From: Actinomycetota bacterium
GTDB taxonomy: Bacteria; Actinomycetota; Actinomycetes; Nanopelagicales; Nanopelagicaceae
Length of the DNA stretch: 48,883 nt
Direction of reading: 5' to 3'
Assembly: GCA_947380835.1 (NCBI GenBank)
Contig: CANCSL010000002.1
Span: 1 to 48,883 of the forward strand
Shown here: one piece after another, positions 15,769 through 23,951 of the stretch
Layout of the letters: the number at the start of each line of letters is the position of its first letter
Position numbering within the stretch: position 1 is the first letter of the stretch
Position numbers and translations under genes: made by a program
The notes under the pieces: model-generated
Databases searched by the model: none
Told to the model about the DNA's origin: nothing
What the model saw: only the letters and a program-made list of their open reading frames with translations

Positions 15769-17457
15769 ATGACCAGCGCGAAGTCAGTACTCAACCCCGA
15801 GCAACGTCAGGTCGCTCTTTCCCATTTGGCCTCCGAAAAGTTTGATGTGCTCGTTATTGGTGGCGGAGTCACGGGCGCCGGAGTGGCCCTGGATGCTGCC
15901 TCTCGCGGACTCAAAGTTGCCTTGGTCGAGGCTGGCGATTTGGCTTCGGGTACATCCTCAAGGTCCAGCAAATTGATTCACGGCGGGCTTCGTTATCTCG
16001 AGCAGTATGACTTCAAACTTGTCCGCGAAGCTTTGCAAGAGCGCGAGCTTATGGTGACGACGCAGGCTCCACATTTAGTTAAACCAGTTTCTTTTCTCTA
16101 CCCACTTCACGAGAAGGTCAAGGAGCGCACCTACGTTGGTGCGGGCCTGGCTTTGTACGACGCCTTGCGTGGATTTCAACGGGCTCTGCCTAACCATCGC
16201 CACCTCAGCCAAAAGCGTATTCATGAGGTTGCACCCTCTCTTCGTGTTGATCTCATCAATGGTGGAATCCAGTATTACGACGCTCAGGTCGATGATGCCC
16301 GGCACACGATGATGATCGCGCGCACAGCCGCTCAATACGGTGCACAAATCGCGACTCACGCCAGCGTTGAATCATTAATTCGAAAGAACAAGCGCGTCAT
16401 TGGCGCTCGCGTTCTGGATAAATTCTCTGGCGAGACCATCGAAGTTTCAGCTTCAGTCACCATCATGGCTGGCGGCGTCTGGAGCGATCAGATGCACGAA
16501 AAGTTTGGCGTCATTCCTGGTTATCAGGTGCGCATGAGCAAGGGAACACATATTGTCGTTCCTAAATCTGCAATCCGTTCTAAATCTGGGATTATTTTAA
16601 AGACCGCGGTTTCGGTTCTCTTCATTATTCCTTGGGCCGATAAGTGGATAGTGGGTACGACCGATACTGAATTCACTGGGGATCGAAATCAACCACTTGC
16701 TACTCGCGAAGATGTTGATTACATCCTCGAACAAGCTAACAAAGTTTTGACTCCAAAACTAAAGCCATCGGATGTTTTAGGCGTATATGCCGGCTTGCGC
16801 CCGCTCGTTTCTCGCAATGCCAATTCTTCAACGACCAAGCTTTCGCGAGAACATATTGTCGACCATCCGGAAACCGGTTTTGTCAGCGTTGCCGGTGGCA
16901 AATACACGACCTATCGTGTTATGGCCGAAGATGCAGTTGATCACGCGGCTCCCGATTTGCTTCGTCTCGTCCAAAAATCAGGAACGAAAGAGTTGCCTAT
17001 TCTTGGTGCGGTCGGATATCACGCGCTCATTAACCGTGCCTCGATTATTGCCGAAGAGATGGGAATCTCTCGCGAGCAAGTAATTCGCTTACTTGATCGC
17101 TATGGTTCTGAAATTTCTGCATTGGCCGAACTCATCGCTGCCGATCCCTCTCTGGCAAAACCTCTTGCCGATGGCATGCCTTATCTGCGCGCTGAAATTC
17201 ATTATGCAGCCAGCGCCGAAGGCGCCATGAGCGTCGGCGACGTAATCTCACGCCGCACCCGTCTGGCATTTGAAATGGCCGATCATGGTGTTGGCGTTGC
17301 CGCCGAGATCGCAAAAATTATCGGTCCGATTTTGGGTTGGAGCGCCTCCGCCAAGAAGAAGTCCATTGCCGAGTATGAAGCTCAAGTGGTTATAGAGAAG
17401 GAATCTGTCCAGTCTTATCACGAAGAGATTGCTAAGGATTCAGTAGCAAGCGCTTAA
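15769..17457 (+). CDS. glpD: Aerobic glycerol-3-phosphate dehydrogenase
   Basis: FAD enzyme, 562 residues, that oxidises glycerol 3-phosphate to dihydroxyacetone phosphate and passes electrons to quinone at the membrane. The FAD-binding motif VIGGGVTGAGVALDAASRG starts near residue 31, and TSSRSSKLIHGGLRYLEQ is the next conserved block. The C-terminal DAO_C domain is complete. The N-terminal stretch LNPEQRQVALSHLASEKFDV matches mycobacterial GlpD, so the ATG at 15769 is the right start and the 18-base gap to glpK is real. With glpK it converts glycerol to a glycolytic intermediate. No ribosome binding site is evident; the gene appears leaderless. Confidence 0.96.
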   Translation: MTSAKSVLNPEQRQVALSHLASEKFDVLVIGGGVTGAGVALDAASRGLKVALVEAGDLASGTSSRSSKLIHGGLRYLEQYDFKLVREALQERELMVTTQAPHLVKPVSFLYPLHEKVKERTYVGAGLALYDALRGFQRALPNHRHLSQKRIHEVAPSLRVDLINGGIQYYDAQVDDARHTMMIARTAAQYGAQIATHASVESLIRKNKRVIGARVLDKFSGETIEVSASVTIMAGGVWSDQMHEKFGVIPGYQVRMSKGTHIVVPKSAIRSKSGIILKTAVSVLFIIPWADKWIVGTTDTEFTGDRNQPLATREDVDYILEQANKVLTPKLKPSDVLGVYAGLRPLVSRNANSSTTKLSREHIVDHPETGFVSVAGGKYTTYRVMAEDAVDHAAPDLLRLVQKSGTKELPILGAVGYHALINRASIIAEEMGISREQVIRLLDRYGSEISALAELIAADPSLAKPLADGMPYLRAEIHYAASAEGAMSVGDVISRRTRLAFEMADHGVGVAAEIAKIIGPILGWSASAKKKSIAEYEAQVVIEKESVQSYHEEIAKDSVASA

Positions 17458-17492
17458 TAAATCGATTGAACCTCTGCAGGTAGATCGAAACT

Positions 17493-17882
17493 TTAGTGAA
17501 GCGGGATATCTTTTCCGCTGAGTCTGTAAACGCCAATTGCGATGATCAACGCAGGTATGGCGTTCCATTGCTCGTTGGAACTCCGGGACATTGCATTCAC
17601 GAGCGTGCTGAGGGCAAAAAGAATGGTTACAGCGCGAGAGAGAATAAGTACGCGCCTGGACCAAGCGCCATTTCGCTCCACCAGCAGGTGGCTGAAATAG
17701 ATTAAGTAAAGTGAGAAGAGCGCGACCACAAAGTTGGAGAATCGAATTCCGATAGGCAGGGATTTATATTGGCCACCGGCCACATGCGAAAGCACCCAAT
17801 GGGCATTTGTGGTGGACGCTAAAAGCAAGACAGCGTTAAATGCCAGGGAGGCTGTGATTGCTAGCCAAATAATTCTCTTCAT
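17493..17882 (-). CDS. Small membrane protein with four predicted helices
   Basis: 129 residues; I do not recognise the family. Hydrophobic segments lie at about residues 4-22, 50-68, 81-99 and 105-120. The first could be a signal anchor (KRIIWLAITASLAFNAVLLLAS). Loops carry Arg and Lys on alternate sides. The gene ends 35 bases after the glpD stop, tail to tail with no strong terminator between. Its ATG lies 41 bases from the divergent isochorismatase-family gene, and a TANNNT box 7 bases upstream suggests a leaderless message. Function unknown. Confidence 0.7.
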   Translation of the reverse strand: MKRIIWLAITASLAFNAVLLLASTTNAHWVLSHVAGGQYKSLPIGIRFSNFVVALFSLYLIYFSHLLVERNGAWSRRVLILSRAVTILFALSTLVNAMSRSSNEQWNAIPALIIAIGVYRLSGKDIPLH

Positions 17883-17889
17883 GCAGATG

Positions 17890-17895
17890 AGAATA
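17890..17895 (-). promoter_or_regulatory. Candidate leaderless -10 box of the small membrane protein gene
   Basis: On the minus strand TATTCT is followed by CATCTGC (7 bases) and ATG at 17882. It lies back-to-back with the box of the plus-strand gene 17 bases away. Confidence 0.35.
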
Positions 17896-17911
17896 CTGGA
17901 GCCTTTATGAA

Positions 17912-17917
17912 TAAACT
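17912..17917 (+). promoter_or_regulatory. Candidate leaderless -10 box of the isochorismatase-family gene
   Basis: TAAACT is followed by GGAGGC (6 bases) and ATG at 17924. The GGAGG here is only one base from the ATG, too close to work as a normal ribosome binding site, which favours the leaderless reading. Confidence 0.4.
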
Positions 17918-17923
17918 GGAGGC

Positions 17924-18475
17924 ATGAGCAATTTTCCTGATCGAGACAACGCTGCCCTCCTCGTCATCGACGTACAGAACGACGTAGTCTCCGACGCCTG
18001 GAATCGCGAAAGCGTGATTGCCAATATCAACACGTTGGTAGAGAAAGCGCGCGAAGCGGGCACCGCCGTTATTTGGGTGCAACATTCAGATGAGGGGATG
18101 GCTATTGGGAGCCCCGCGTGGGAAATCGTTCCCGAGCTTCACCCGCTTGAGATCGAACCTCACGTTCGCAAGCGCTATCGAAGTTCCTTCGAAGAGACCA
18201 ACCTAGAGAGCGTTCTTGCCGAGCTGGGGGTTGAGCATCTCTTCATATCTGGCGCGCAAAGCAATAACTGTGTTCGCCATACGACCCACGCTGCTCTCGA
18301 GCGCGGTTACGACGTGACTTTGGTTGAGGACGCACACACGACTTCCGACAGCCAATGGGATTCAGGAATCCTTCCAGCCTCAGTGATCGTCGATGAAACT
18401 AATCAGAACTTCCTGAACTATTCCTTGCCCGGCCGGATGGCAATTATTGATACCACCGAAAAGGTTATTTTCTAG
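17924..18475 (+). CDS. Isochorismatase-family cysteine hydrolase
   Basis: 183-residue cytoplasmic hydrolase. The family triad is visible: Asp in ALLVIDVQNDVV (about residue 14), Lys in EPHVRKRYRSSFEET (about 82-83), and Cys in SGAQSNNCVRHT (about 121). The non-prolyl cis-peptide region SGAQSNNC is typical. Members cleave isochorismate, nicotinamide, ureidoacrylate or carbamates; nothing here fixes the substrate. No entB- or pncA-type neighbours are present. It faces away from the small membrane protein gene and stands about 100 bases ahead of metY. The start is secure because the next in-frame start would remove the first strand. Confidence 0.88.
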   Translation: MSNFPDRDNAALLVIDVQNDVVSDAWNRESVIANINTLVEKAREAGTAVIWVQHSDEGMAIGSPAWEIVPELHPLEIEPHVRKRYRSSFEETNLESVLAELGVEHLFISGAQSNNCVRHTTHAALERGYDVTLVEDAHTTSDSQWDSGILPASVIVDETNQNFLNYSLPGRMAIIDTTEKVIF

Positions 18476-18498
18476 CCCTTTGAGTTTGCGCTTGAAAG

Positions 18499-18508
18499 CG
18501 TTACCAAA
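18499..18508. promoter_or_regulatory. CGTTACCAAA element upstream of metY
   Basis: The complement reads TTTGGTAACG, matching the TTTGNTAACG elements found twice between xylF and argS. It lies 70 bases upstream of the metY ATG, overlapping a possible promoter region (TTGAAA at 18492). The shared motif may be a transcription factor site. Confidence 0.3.
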
Positions 18509-18577
18509 ACGAGCGATAGCACTTATGCCGCGTTCGACCTATTGATATTGGCTTGCGGGTGCGACAAGGTTGCGCGC

Positions 18578-19897
18578 ATGGTTAATAGAGAAGATTGGTC
18601 ATTCGATACCCAACAAATTCATTCGGGGCAGACAGCCGACCCAGTTACGGGATCCCGATCTCTTCCGATTTACCAAACTACGGCCTACCAATTTCGCGAC
18701 ACCCAACATGCTGCCAACTTGTTTGGCATTGCCGAAGCCGGCAATGTATATACGCGCATTAATAACCCAACCCAGGATGCGGTCGAGCAGCGGCTGACAG
18801 TGTTGGAAGGTGGCGTGGCTTCACTTTTAGTCGCAACAGGAATGGCTGCAACCGCGTACGCGATCATGAACGTAGCCGAAGCTGGGGACCACGTTGTAGT
18901 GAGTCGAAATGTTTATGGCGGGACTTATAACCTCTTTAATTACACTCTTCCCAAATTTGGATTGCAGTTTACTTTTGTCGAAGATGCGACGAACTTGGAT
19001 GCATGGCGCGCGGCGGTGCGGCCCAATACCAAGGCATTTTTTGGTGAAGGCATCTCTAATCCATTAGGTGCAGTTCTCGATATCGAAGGTATTGGCAAGA
19101 TCGCTCACGAAGTAGGTGTGCCTTGGATAGTTGATAACACCATCGCTACTCCCTATATAACCAAGCCAATTGAATACGGTGCCGATATCGTCACTCACTC
19201 GGCCACAAAATTCTTATCGGGACATGGCAGCGCCATGGTCGGGGCGATTGTTGATTCTGGCAATTTTGATTTTGCTGCCGATCCCAAGAAATTTCCCGGT
19301 TTTAACGAACCCGATCCCAGCTACAACGGTCTGATCTATGCCCAGACCCTTGGCGTTGGCTCTGCCTTTGGTGCAAACCTCGCTTATATCTTCAAGGCTC
19401 GGTTACAACTTCTCCGAGATATCGGAGCTTCAGTCTCGCCGTTTAATGCCTGGTTACTAGCCCAAGGCCTAGAAACCTTAAGCCTGCGCATGCAACGCCA
19501 TATTGAAAATGCCCAAGCGATCGCTGAGTGGCTAGAAGTTCAGCCTGGGGTCGATCACGTCAGCTACGCCGGATTGCCATCTTCCAAGTGGCATGCGCAG
19601 GCGCAAAAGTATGCACCTAAAGGAGCAGGAGCCGTCATGTCCTTCGAAATTTCTGGCGGATCAGCCGCGGGTCAGAAATTCGTGGAAGGGTTGGAACTTT
19701 TTAGCCATGTAGCAAATATTGGCGATGTTCGTTCCTTGGTAATTCATCCAGCCTCAACGACTCACTCGCAACTCAATCCTGAAGAACAAATTGCTGCCGG
19801 CATAACTCCGGGAATGGTTCGCTTGAGCATCGGACTAGAAGATATCGCCGATATCAAACGCGATCTATTGTTGGGATTTGCCGCTGCGCACAAGTAA
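18578..19897 (+). CDS. metY: O-acetylhomoserine sulfhydrylase (aminocarboxypropyltransferase)
   Basis: PLP enzyme of 439 residues from ATG 18578. It joins O-acetylhomoserine with sulfide (or methanethiol) to give homocysteine (or methionine). The PLP lysine is K211 in THSATKFLSGHG; YTRINNPTQDAVEQRL and the C-terminal HPASTTHSQL are Cys/Met-metabolism family marks. A length over 420 and the absence of a metB-type N-terminus favour MetY. The frame is open 12 codons further up to a TTG, but the family starts at about FDTQQIHSGQ, so 18578 fits better; AAGG 9 bases upstream is a weak ribosome binding site. No metX follows, and no SAM riboswitch is seen in the 102-base gap. Confidence 0.93.
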   Translation: MVNREDWSFDTQQIHSGQTADPVTGSRSLPIYQTTAYQFRDTQHAANLFGIAEAGNVYTRINNPTQDAVEQRLTVLEGGVASLLVATGMAATAYAIMNVAEAGDHVVVSRNVYGGTYNLFNYTLPKFGLQFTFVEDATNLDAWRAAVRPNTKAFFGEGISNPLGAVLDIEGIGKIAHEVGVPWIVDNTIATPYITKPIEYGADIVTHSATKFLSGHGSAMVGAIVDSGNFDFAADPKKFPGFNEPDPSYNGLIYAQTLGVGSAFGANLAYIFKARLQLLRDIGASVSPFNAWLLAQGLETLSLRMQRHIENAQAIAEWLEVQPGVDHVSYAGLPSSKWHAQAQKYAPKGAGAVMSFEISGGSAAGQKFVEGLELFSHVANIGDVRSLVIHPASTTHSQLNPEEQIAAGITPGMVRLSIGLEDIADIKRDLLLGFAAAHK

Positions 19898-19924
19898 CGA
19901 TCGCGGATTTTAGGAACGGTTTTA

Positions 19925-20257
19925 CTAACCTCGAAATGAAAGGTCTTGTTTCTTCATTTCTGCCACCAAAATCCGGATCGCGTTAGGTCCCATCCCGTGA
20001 AGGTCCTTTACGGCTGCAAGTGAAACTTTGCGGAGGTCGCTGAGTTGGTAGAAACCTTCATCGATCAAAGCTCGTCTGGCAGGAGCCGCTAACCCAATTT
20101 CACGCCACTGACCATCCTGATCGAAGTAGTCATCTTCTGGGGGAGCGCCCTGCGAAGGCACGTGCGACCTGGCCAGCTTCGCCGCCCGATTCGCTGCCGC
20201 AGTTTTTTTGGCTTGGGATGCCAACATTTTGGTTTTGGCGGGGGATTGTTTAGCCAT
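19925..20257 (-). CDS. Small helix-hairpin-helix protein with basic N-terminus
   Basis: 110 residues. Residues 1-32 are basic (MAKQSPAKTKMLASQAKK and onward); 53-110 form a helix-hairpin-helix domain like the RNA polymerase alpha C-terminal fold, with AAPARRALIDEGFYQLSDL and the hairpin LHGMGPNAIRILVAEM. Such domains bind DNA backbone without sequence preference. No enzymatic motif is visible. It is convergent with metY and lies downstream of the tRNA-Leu gene on the same strand, but has its own candidate -10 box. A nucleoid or repair-related role is possible; the function is unknown. Confidence 0.8.
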   Translation of the reverse strand: MAKQSPAKTKMLASQAKKTAAANRAAKLARSHVPSQGAPPEDDYFDQDGQWREIGLAAPARRALIDEGFYQLSDLRKVSLAAVKDLHGMGPNAIRILVAEMKKQDLSFRG

Positions 20258-20263
20258 GGCTGA

Positions 20264-20269
20264 AGGCTA
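20264..20269 (-). promoter_or_regulatory. Candidate leaderless -10 box of the helix-hairpin-helix gene
   Basis: On the minus strand TAGCCT is followed by TCAGCC (6 bases) and ATG at 20257. No Shine-Dalgarno is present. Confidence 0.38.
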
Positions 20270-20330
20270 TTACGTAGGGCAAATACCTAAGGCAAAGTGA
20301 GAAGTTTTGTGAGGCAAGCAAATTGCTGAG

Positions 20331-20411
20331 TGCGGGAGGCGGGACTTGAACCCGCACGTCCGAAGACACAGGTTCCTAAGACCTGCGTGTCTGCCATTTC
20401 ACCACTCCCGC
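20331..20411 (-). tRNA. tRNA-Leu, anticodon TAG (reads CUA and other CUN codons)
   Basis: On the minus strand the acceptor GCGGGAG pairs with CTCCCGC, followed by discriminator A. The anticodon stem CAGGT/ACCTG encloses the loop CTTAGGA, giving anticodon TAG. The long variable arm (TGTCTTCGGACGT) marks a class II tRNA, and the T arm GCGGGTTCAAGTCCCGC is canonical. CCA is not encoded (CTC follows). The gene is complete. Confidence 0.96.
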
Positions 20412-20489
20412 TGGAGATAGGAGAAGGCTAAGGTAAGTCGTTCAATCGACCAAACTGGCCAATTTAAGCCCAACAAGGAGCGTTTAGAT

Positions 20490-21647
20490 ATGTCTCTCAC
20501 CCCGACCCCCGCGGATAAATTCACCTTTGGTCTTTGGACCGTTGGCTGGCAAGCGCGCGATCCCTTCGGTGACGCCACCCGTGCTCCTTTGGATCCGGTC
20601 CGTAGCGTTAATGAATTAGCGGCTCGAGGCGCCTATGGTGTGACTTTTCACGACGATGACCTCATTCCCTTTGGCTCTAATGATGCCGATCGTGCCGGGC
20701 ACATTGCCAAGTTCAAGAAGGCTCTGGCCGAAACCGGCATGAAGATTCCTATGGCTACCACCAACCTCTTTACCCATCCCGTGTTCAAAGATGGCGCGCT
20801 TACTTCAAATGATCGCGACATCCGTCGATACGCACTTCGTAAGGTGATGCGCAATATCGATTTAGCTGCCGAACTTGGCGCTCAGATTTATGTCTGCTGG
20901 GGCGGACGCGAAGGCGCCGAATCCGATGGTGCAAAAGATGCCTACGTTGCTCTGGAACGATATCGCGAAGGATTCAACCTCTTAGGTCAGTACGTTATCG
21001 ACAAGGGCTATGACATGAAGTTTGCGATTGAACCAAAGCCCAATGAGCCCCGTGGCGATATTTTCTTGCCCACGATTGGCCACGCTATCGCCTTCATCAA
21101 CTCACTCGATCATCCCGAGATGGTTGGCGTTAATCCCGAGGTCGGTCACGAGCAGATGGCCGGACTTAACTTTGTTCATGGTATCGCTCAAGCTTTGTAT
21201 CACGGCAAACTTTTCCATATTGATCTCAACGGTCAGCATGGTCCTAAGTACGACCAAGACTTGGTCTTCGGTCATGGCGATCTCAAATCAGCCTTCTTCT
21301 TGGTTGATCTCTTGGAACGTTATAACTACCAAGGTCCAAAGCACTTCGATTACAAGCCAGCTCGTACCGAAGATGACAAGGGCGTTTGGGCATCTGCCAG
21401 CGCAAACATGCGCACCTATTTGTTACTCAAAGAGCGTGCATTGGCCTTCCGTAACGATCCACGGGTTCAAGCCGCCATGGTCGAATCCCGCATCAACGAA
21501 TTGACCGTGCCCACTCTTGCTGCTGGCGAAACCTGGAAGTCATTGGCCGAAGATTCCTTCGATGTCGAAAGTGCCGGCGAGCGTGGTTATGGCTATGAAG
21601 CCCTAGATCAACTGGCTTTGGAGCATTTAATGGGAGTCGGACTGTAA
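20490..21647 (+). CDS. xylA: Xylose isomerase
   Basis: Converts D-xylose to D-xylulose (and glucose to fructose) with two divalent metals; 385 residues, the short class I form of actinobacteria. The catalytic base pair H54/D57 lies in TFHDDD, numbered exactly as in Streptomyces enzymes; the metal ligand region FAIEPKPNEPRGD is at about 178-190. The N-terminus TPADKFTFGLWTVGWQARDPFG is typical of the group. AAGGAG lies 9 bases before ATG. It faces the xylFGH-type importer genes across a terminator, so the two make up a xylose module, but no xylB kinase is in the window. The last codons are inside a 37-bp tandem repeat. Confidence 0.97.
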   Translation: MSLTPTPADKFTFGLWTVGWQARDPFGDATRAPLDPVRSVNELAARGAYGVTFHDDDLIPFGSNDADRAGHIAKFKKALAETGMKIPMATTNLFTHPVFKDGALTSNDRDIRRYALRKVMRNIDLAAELGAQIYVCWGGREGAESDGAKDAYVALERYREGFNLLGQYVIDKGYDMKFAIEPKPNEPRGDIFLPTIGHAIAFINSLDHPEMVGVNPEVGHEQMAGLNFVHGIAQALYHGKLFHIDLNGQHGPKYDQDLVFGHGDLKSAFFLVDLLERYNYQGPKHFDYKPARTEDDKGVWASASANMRTYLLLKERALAFRNDPRVQAAMVESRINELTVPTLAAGETWKSLAEDSFDVESAGERGYGYEALDQLALEHLMGVGL

Positions 21648-21721
21648 GGGAGACTCCCCGAAGATAATGGGAGTCGGACTGTAAGGGAGACTCTCCGAAG
21701 ATATTGGGCGCAGGAATGTAA
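21628..21721 (+). repeat. 37-bp tandem repeat over the xylA stop codon
   Basis: Copy 1 (21628-21664) contains the last xylA codons and the stop; copy 2 (21665-21701) differs by one base; copy 3 (21702-21721) is a degraded 20-base part in exact register with about 15 matches. In each full copy GGGAGTC pairs with GACTCCC (copy 2 GACTCTC, using a G-U pair) across 13 bases, so the transcript would carry two successive small hairpins before the terminator. Confidence 0.85.
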
Positions 21722-21743
21722 AAGTTTTATTGCATTAAAAAAA

Positions 21744-21772
21744 GCGGACTTGGTGATTATCACCAAGTCCGC
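21744..21772. terminator. Strong bidirectional terminator between xylA and xylH
   Basis: GCGGACTTGGTGA (21744-21756) and TCACCAAGTCCGC (21760-21772) form a perfect 13-bp stem with loop TTA. A run of seven A precedes and five T follow, so it works as an intrinsic terminator for both convergent transcripts. Confidence 0.93.
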
Positions 21773-21788
21773 TTTTTATTGAGCTAAG

Positions 21789-23012
21789 TTAGCTGCCGCC
21801 GCCCTTACGGGAGATGGCATCGACGCTGGCAGAGATCAAGAGAACCAAACCAGTGACGATGAACTTGATACCTGCCGCATAACCCAGCAGACCCATTCCA
21901 TTGTCGATGACAGCAACCACGAGACCACCAAGAATGGCATCGCGCATCTTGCCCTTGCCACCGAAGAGGCTAGTGCCACCGATAACGGCGGCTCCTACGG
22001 CGTAGAGCAGAGTCGAACTTCCACCAGTTGTGGGGGAGACCGAGTTCTGCCGTGAGGCAAAGATCAAGCCAGCAACGGCAGAGAGCGCCGAACAGATGAT
22101 GAAGGCTGAAATCCGAACCCATTTCACGTTGATGCCAGATCGTCTCGCTGCTTCAGCATTGCCACCGACAGCGTAGAGATGGCGCCCAAAGGCGGTGCGA
22201 TTGAGAACGAAGGTTCCGACAACCAGCAAGAAGAGAATTACTGGAACAACGTAAGGAATGCCCTTGAGGCTCACGAGCTGTGGGTTGTTACTGCGCTCGA
22301 GATTCAAGGCATAGACCGCAATGCCCGTCACGCCAAGAAGGCCCACAGTCTTCAGTACCCAAAGCTGCATCAGTTCAGTTTTCAAACCTACCTTCCTCCG
22401 GGCATAGACGCGACGAAGCCCACTGAGGACATAGAGCGCTCCACAGGCAAGATAGAAAATCCAACTGATGGAAACATTCATATTGCTGTTTTCTACCGAA
22501 AGCACTGTCGGATCTTCCATACGGATGGTTCCGCCTTCACCGGCTAGCAAGAGCAAGAGCCCTTGGAAAGCCAAGAAGGTTGCCAACGTGACAACGAAGG
22601 AAGGAATACCAAGGAAGGAGACCAACCAGCCAATGAAAAGGCCGAGTGCAATTCCAACGACGATGCTGATGGGGAATGCAATCCACCACTTGAAATTGTG
22701 ATTGGTAACCAAGATGACCAGAACGGCGCCGCAGACACCAGATGAGTAACCAGCGGAGAGATCGATCTCGCCGAGCAGCAATACGAAGACCAAGCCCATG
22801 GCGATCACGATGACGGCAGCGGCTTGAGTCAGGAGGTTGGCAAAGTTTCCGGGGGTTAAGAACGAATCCTGCATAACACTGAAGACAGCGCAGAGCACTA
22901 ATAAGCCGAGGACTGCGGGTAGTGCACCGATGTCGCCAGATTTGATTCGTGACCAGTAATCCTGGGCAGCGCCTTTTAGCGGATGAACGTTGACTTCGAC
23001 TTCAGTGCTCAT
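21789..23012 (-). CDS. xylH: Sugar ABC transporter permease, XylH-type
   Basis: 407-residue membrane permease of the ribose/xylose BPD_transp_2 family with about ten to twelve hydrophobic helices. The EAA-like cytoplasmic region reads GGNAEAARRSGINVKWVR (about 279-296). The length fits XylH rather than RbsC, which is shorter. It is the last gene of the xylF-xylG-xylH set; its ATG overlaps the xylG stop by 4 bases. Xylose is the likely substrate because xylA is next door; other pentoses remain possible. It ends 16 bases before the shared terminator. Confidence 0.9.
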   Translation of the reverse strand: MSTEVEVNVHPLKGAAQDYWSRIKSGDIGALPAVLGLLVLCAVFSVMQDSFLTPGNFANLLTQAAAVIVIAMGLVFVLLLGEIDLSAGYSSGVCGAVLVILVTNHNFKWWIAFPISIVVGIALGLFIGWLVSFLGIPSFVVTLATFLAFQGLLLLLAGEGGTIRMEDPTVLSVENSNMNVSISWIFYLACGALYVLSGLRRVYARRKVGLKTELMQLWVLKTVGLLGVTGIAVYALNLERSNNPQLVSLKGIPYVVPVILFLLVVGTFVLNRTAFGRHLYAVGGNAEAARRSGINVKWVRISAFIICSALSAVAGLIFASRQNSVSPTTGGSSTLLYAVGAAVIGGTSLFGGKGKMRDAILGGLVVAVIDNGMGLLGYAAGIKFIVTGLVLLISASVDAISRKGGGS

Positions 23013-23773
23013 GAATTAGCTCCAATCGAGGCCACGCCTGCTGATTTTCCGGTGGTGATGAGTTCGATAACTTGGTTGGAAGTAACGTCGGCCTTGCGCA
23101 CCTGAGCGGCCATCTGCCCCAAATAAAGAGCGGCAATATTGTCGGCTACTTCAAAGACATCGTTGAGGTTATGGCTGATGAGGATGACTCCGATTCCGCT
23201 ATCGGCAAGTCTGCGAACGAGGTGCAGTACTTGCTCGGTTTGGGAAACACCAAGAGCGGCTGTTGGTTCGTCCAAGATGACGACTTTGTTATTCCAGAGA
23301 ACGGCGCGAGCGATAGCGACGGTCTGGCGCTGGCCACCAGAGAGAGATGAAACTGTTTGGCGGATCGACTTCACCGTGCGCACGCTTAGCCCATCGAGAG
23401 TCTTCCGTGCCATGACCTCCATCGCAGATTCGTCCAGAACCATGCCTTTTTTCTGCTCGCGTCCCAAGAACATATTGTGAACAATGTCGAGGTTGTCGCA
23501 GAGCGCTAGGTCTTGGTACACAACTTCAATTCCCAACGCGGTGGCGTCACGTGGTCCGTGAACTTGGACCTCGTTGTTATCAAAGAGATATTGGCCGCTG
23601 TCGGGGGTGTAGATACCGGCGATGCATTTGATCAACGTCGATTTACCGGCGCCGTTATCTCCGACTAATGCAGTCACTTCACCGGGATAGACATCCAGGT
23701 TGACATCGCGCAAGACGTGAACGGGACCAAATGATTTATTGATGGAACGTAATGAAAGTATGGGCTGAGCCAC
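23009..23773 (-). CDS. xylG: Sugar ABC transporter ATP-binding protein, XylG-type (single domain)
   Basis: Energy-coupling ATPase of 254 residues. Walker A GDNGAGKST is near residue 38-46, the ABC signature LSGGQRQ near 142-148, and Walker B VVILDEPTAAL near 163-173, all intact. It has one ABC domain, unlike the double-domain E. coli XylG or RbsA, so two copies should pair in the transporter, as in other actinobacterial single-domain sugar ATPases. The start is GTG at 23773 with AAAGG 7 bases upstream. It lies 178 bases after xylF, with a hairpin between, and overlaps xylH. Confidence 0.92.
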   Translation of the reverse strand: MAQPILSLRSINKSFGPVHVLRDVNLDVYPGEVTALVGDNGAGKSTLIKCIAGIYTPDSGQYLFDNNEVQVHGPRDATALGIEVVYQDLALCDNLDIVHNMFLGREQKKGMVLDESAMEVMARKTLDGLSVRTVKSIRQTVSSLSGGQRQTVAIARAVLWNNKVVILDEPTAALGVSQTEQVLHLVRRLADSGIGVILISHNLNDVFEVADNIAALYLGQMAAQVRKADVTSNQVIELITTGKSAGVASIGANS

Positions 23774-23880
23774 TGTATGCCTTTCGTTCGATCTCTTCGG
23801 GTAGTTCGAATTTTCCTGAAATGATTTCCTGCATATGGAACTGCTAAATCTTAATTGGATTGCTCTGGCGGCACTATAGA

Positions 23881-23921
23881 AATAGGCGCCTAGTTTCGAT
23901 TTCTCGAACCAGGCGCCTATT
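23881..23921 (-). promoter_or_regulatory. Intercistronic hairpin between xylF and xylG
   Basis: AATAGGCGCCTAGTTTCGA pairs with TCGAACCAGGCGCCTATT, a stem of about 17 pairs with one mismatch and a bulged T, loop TTTC. It lies 30 bases after the xylF stop. No full U-run follows on the transcript, so it may act as a partial terminator or protect the xylF mRNA 3' end, giving more binding protein than ATPase and permease. Confidence 0.6.
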
Positions 23922-23951
23922 CAATTACACCAGAAGTGGGTATCTAACTAC

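Noticed and set aside
18476..18577. SAM riboswitch or S-box before metY
   Set aside because: The gap is only 102 bases and lacks the multi-stem layout; only a TTTGGTAACG-type motif was found.
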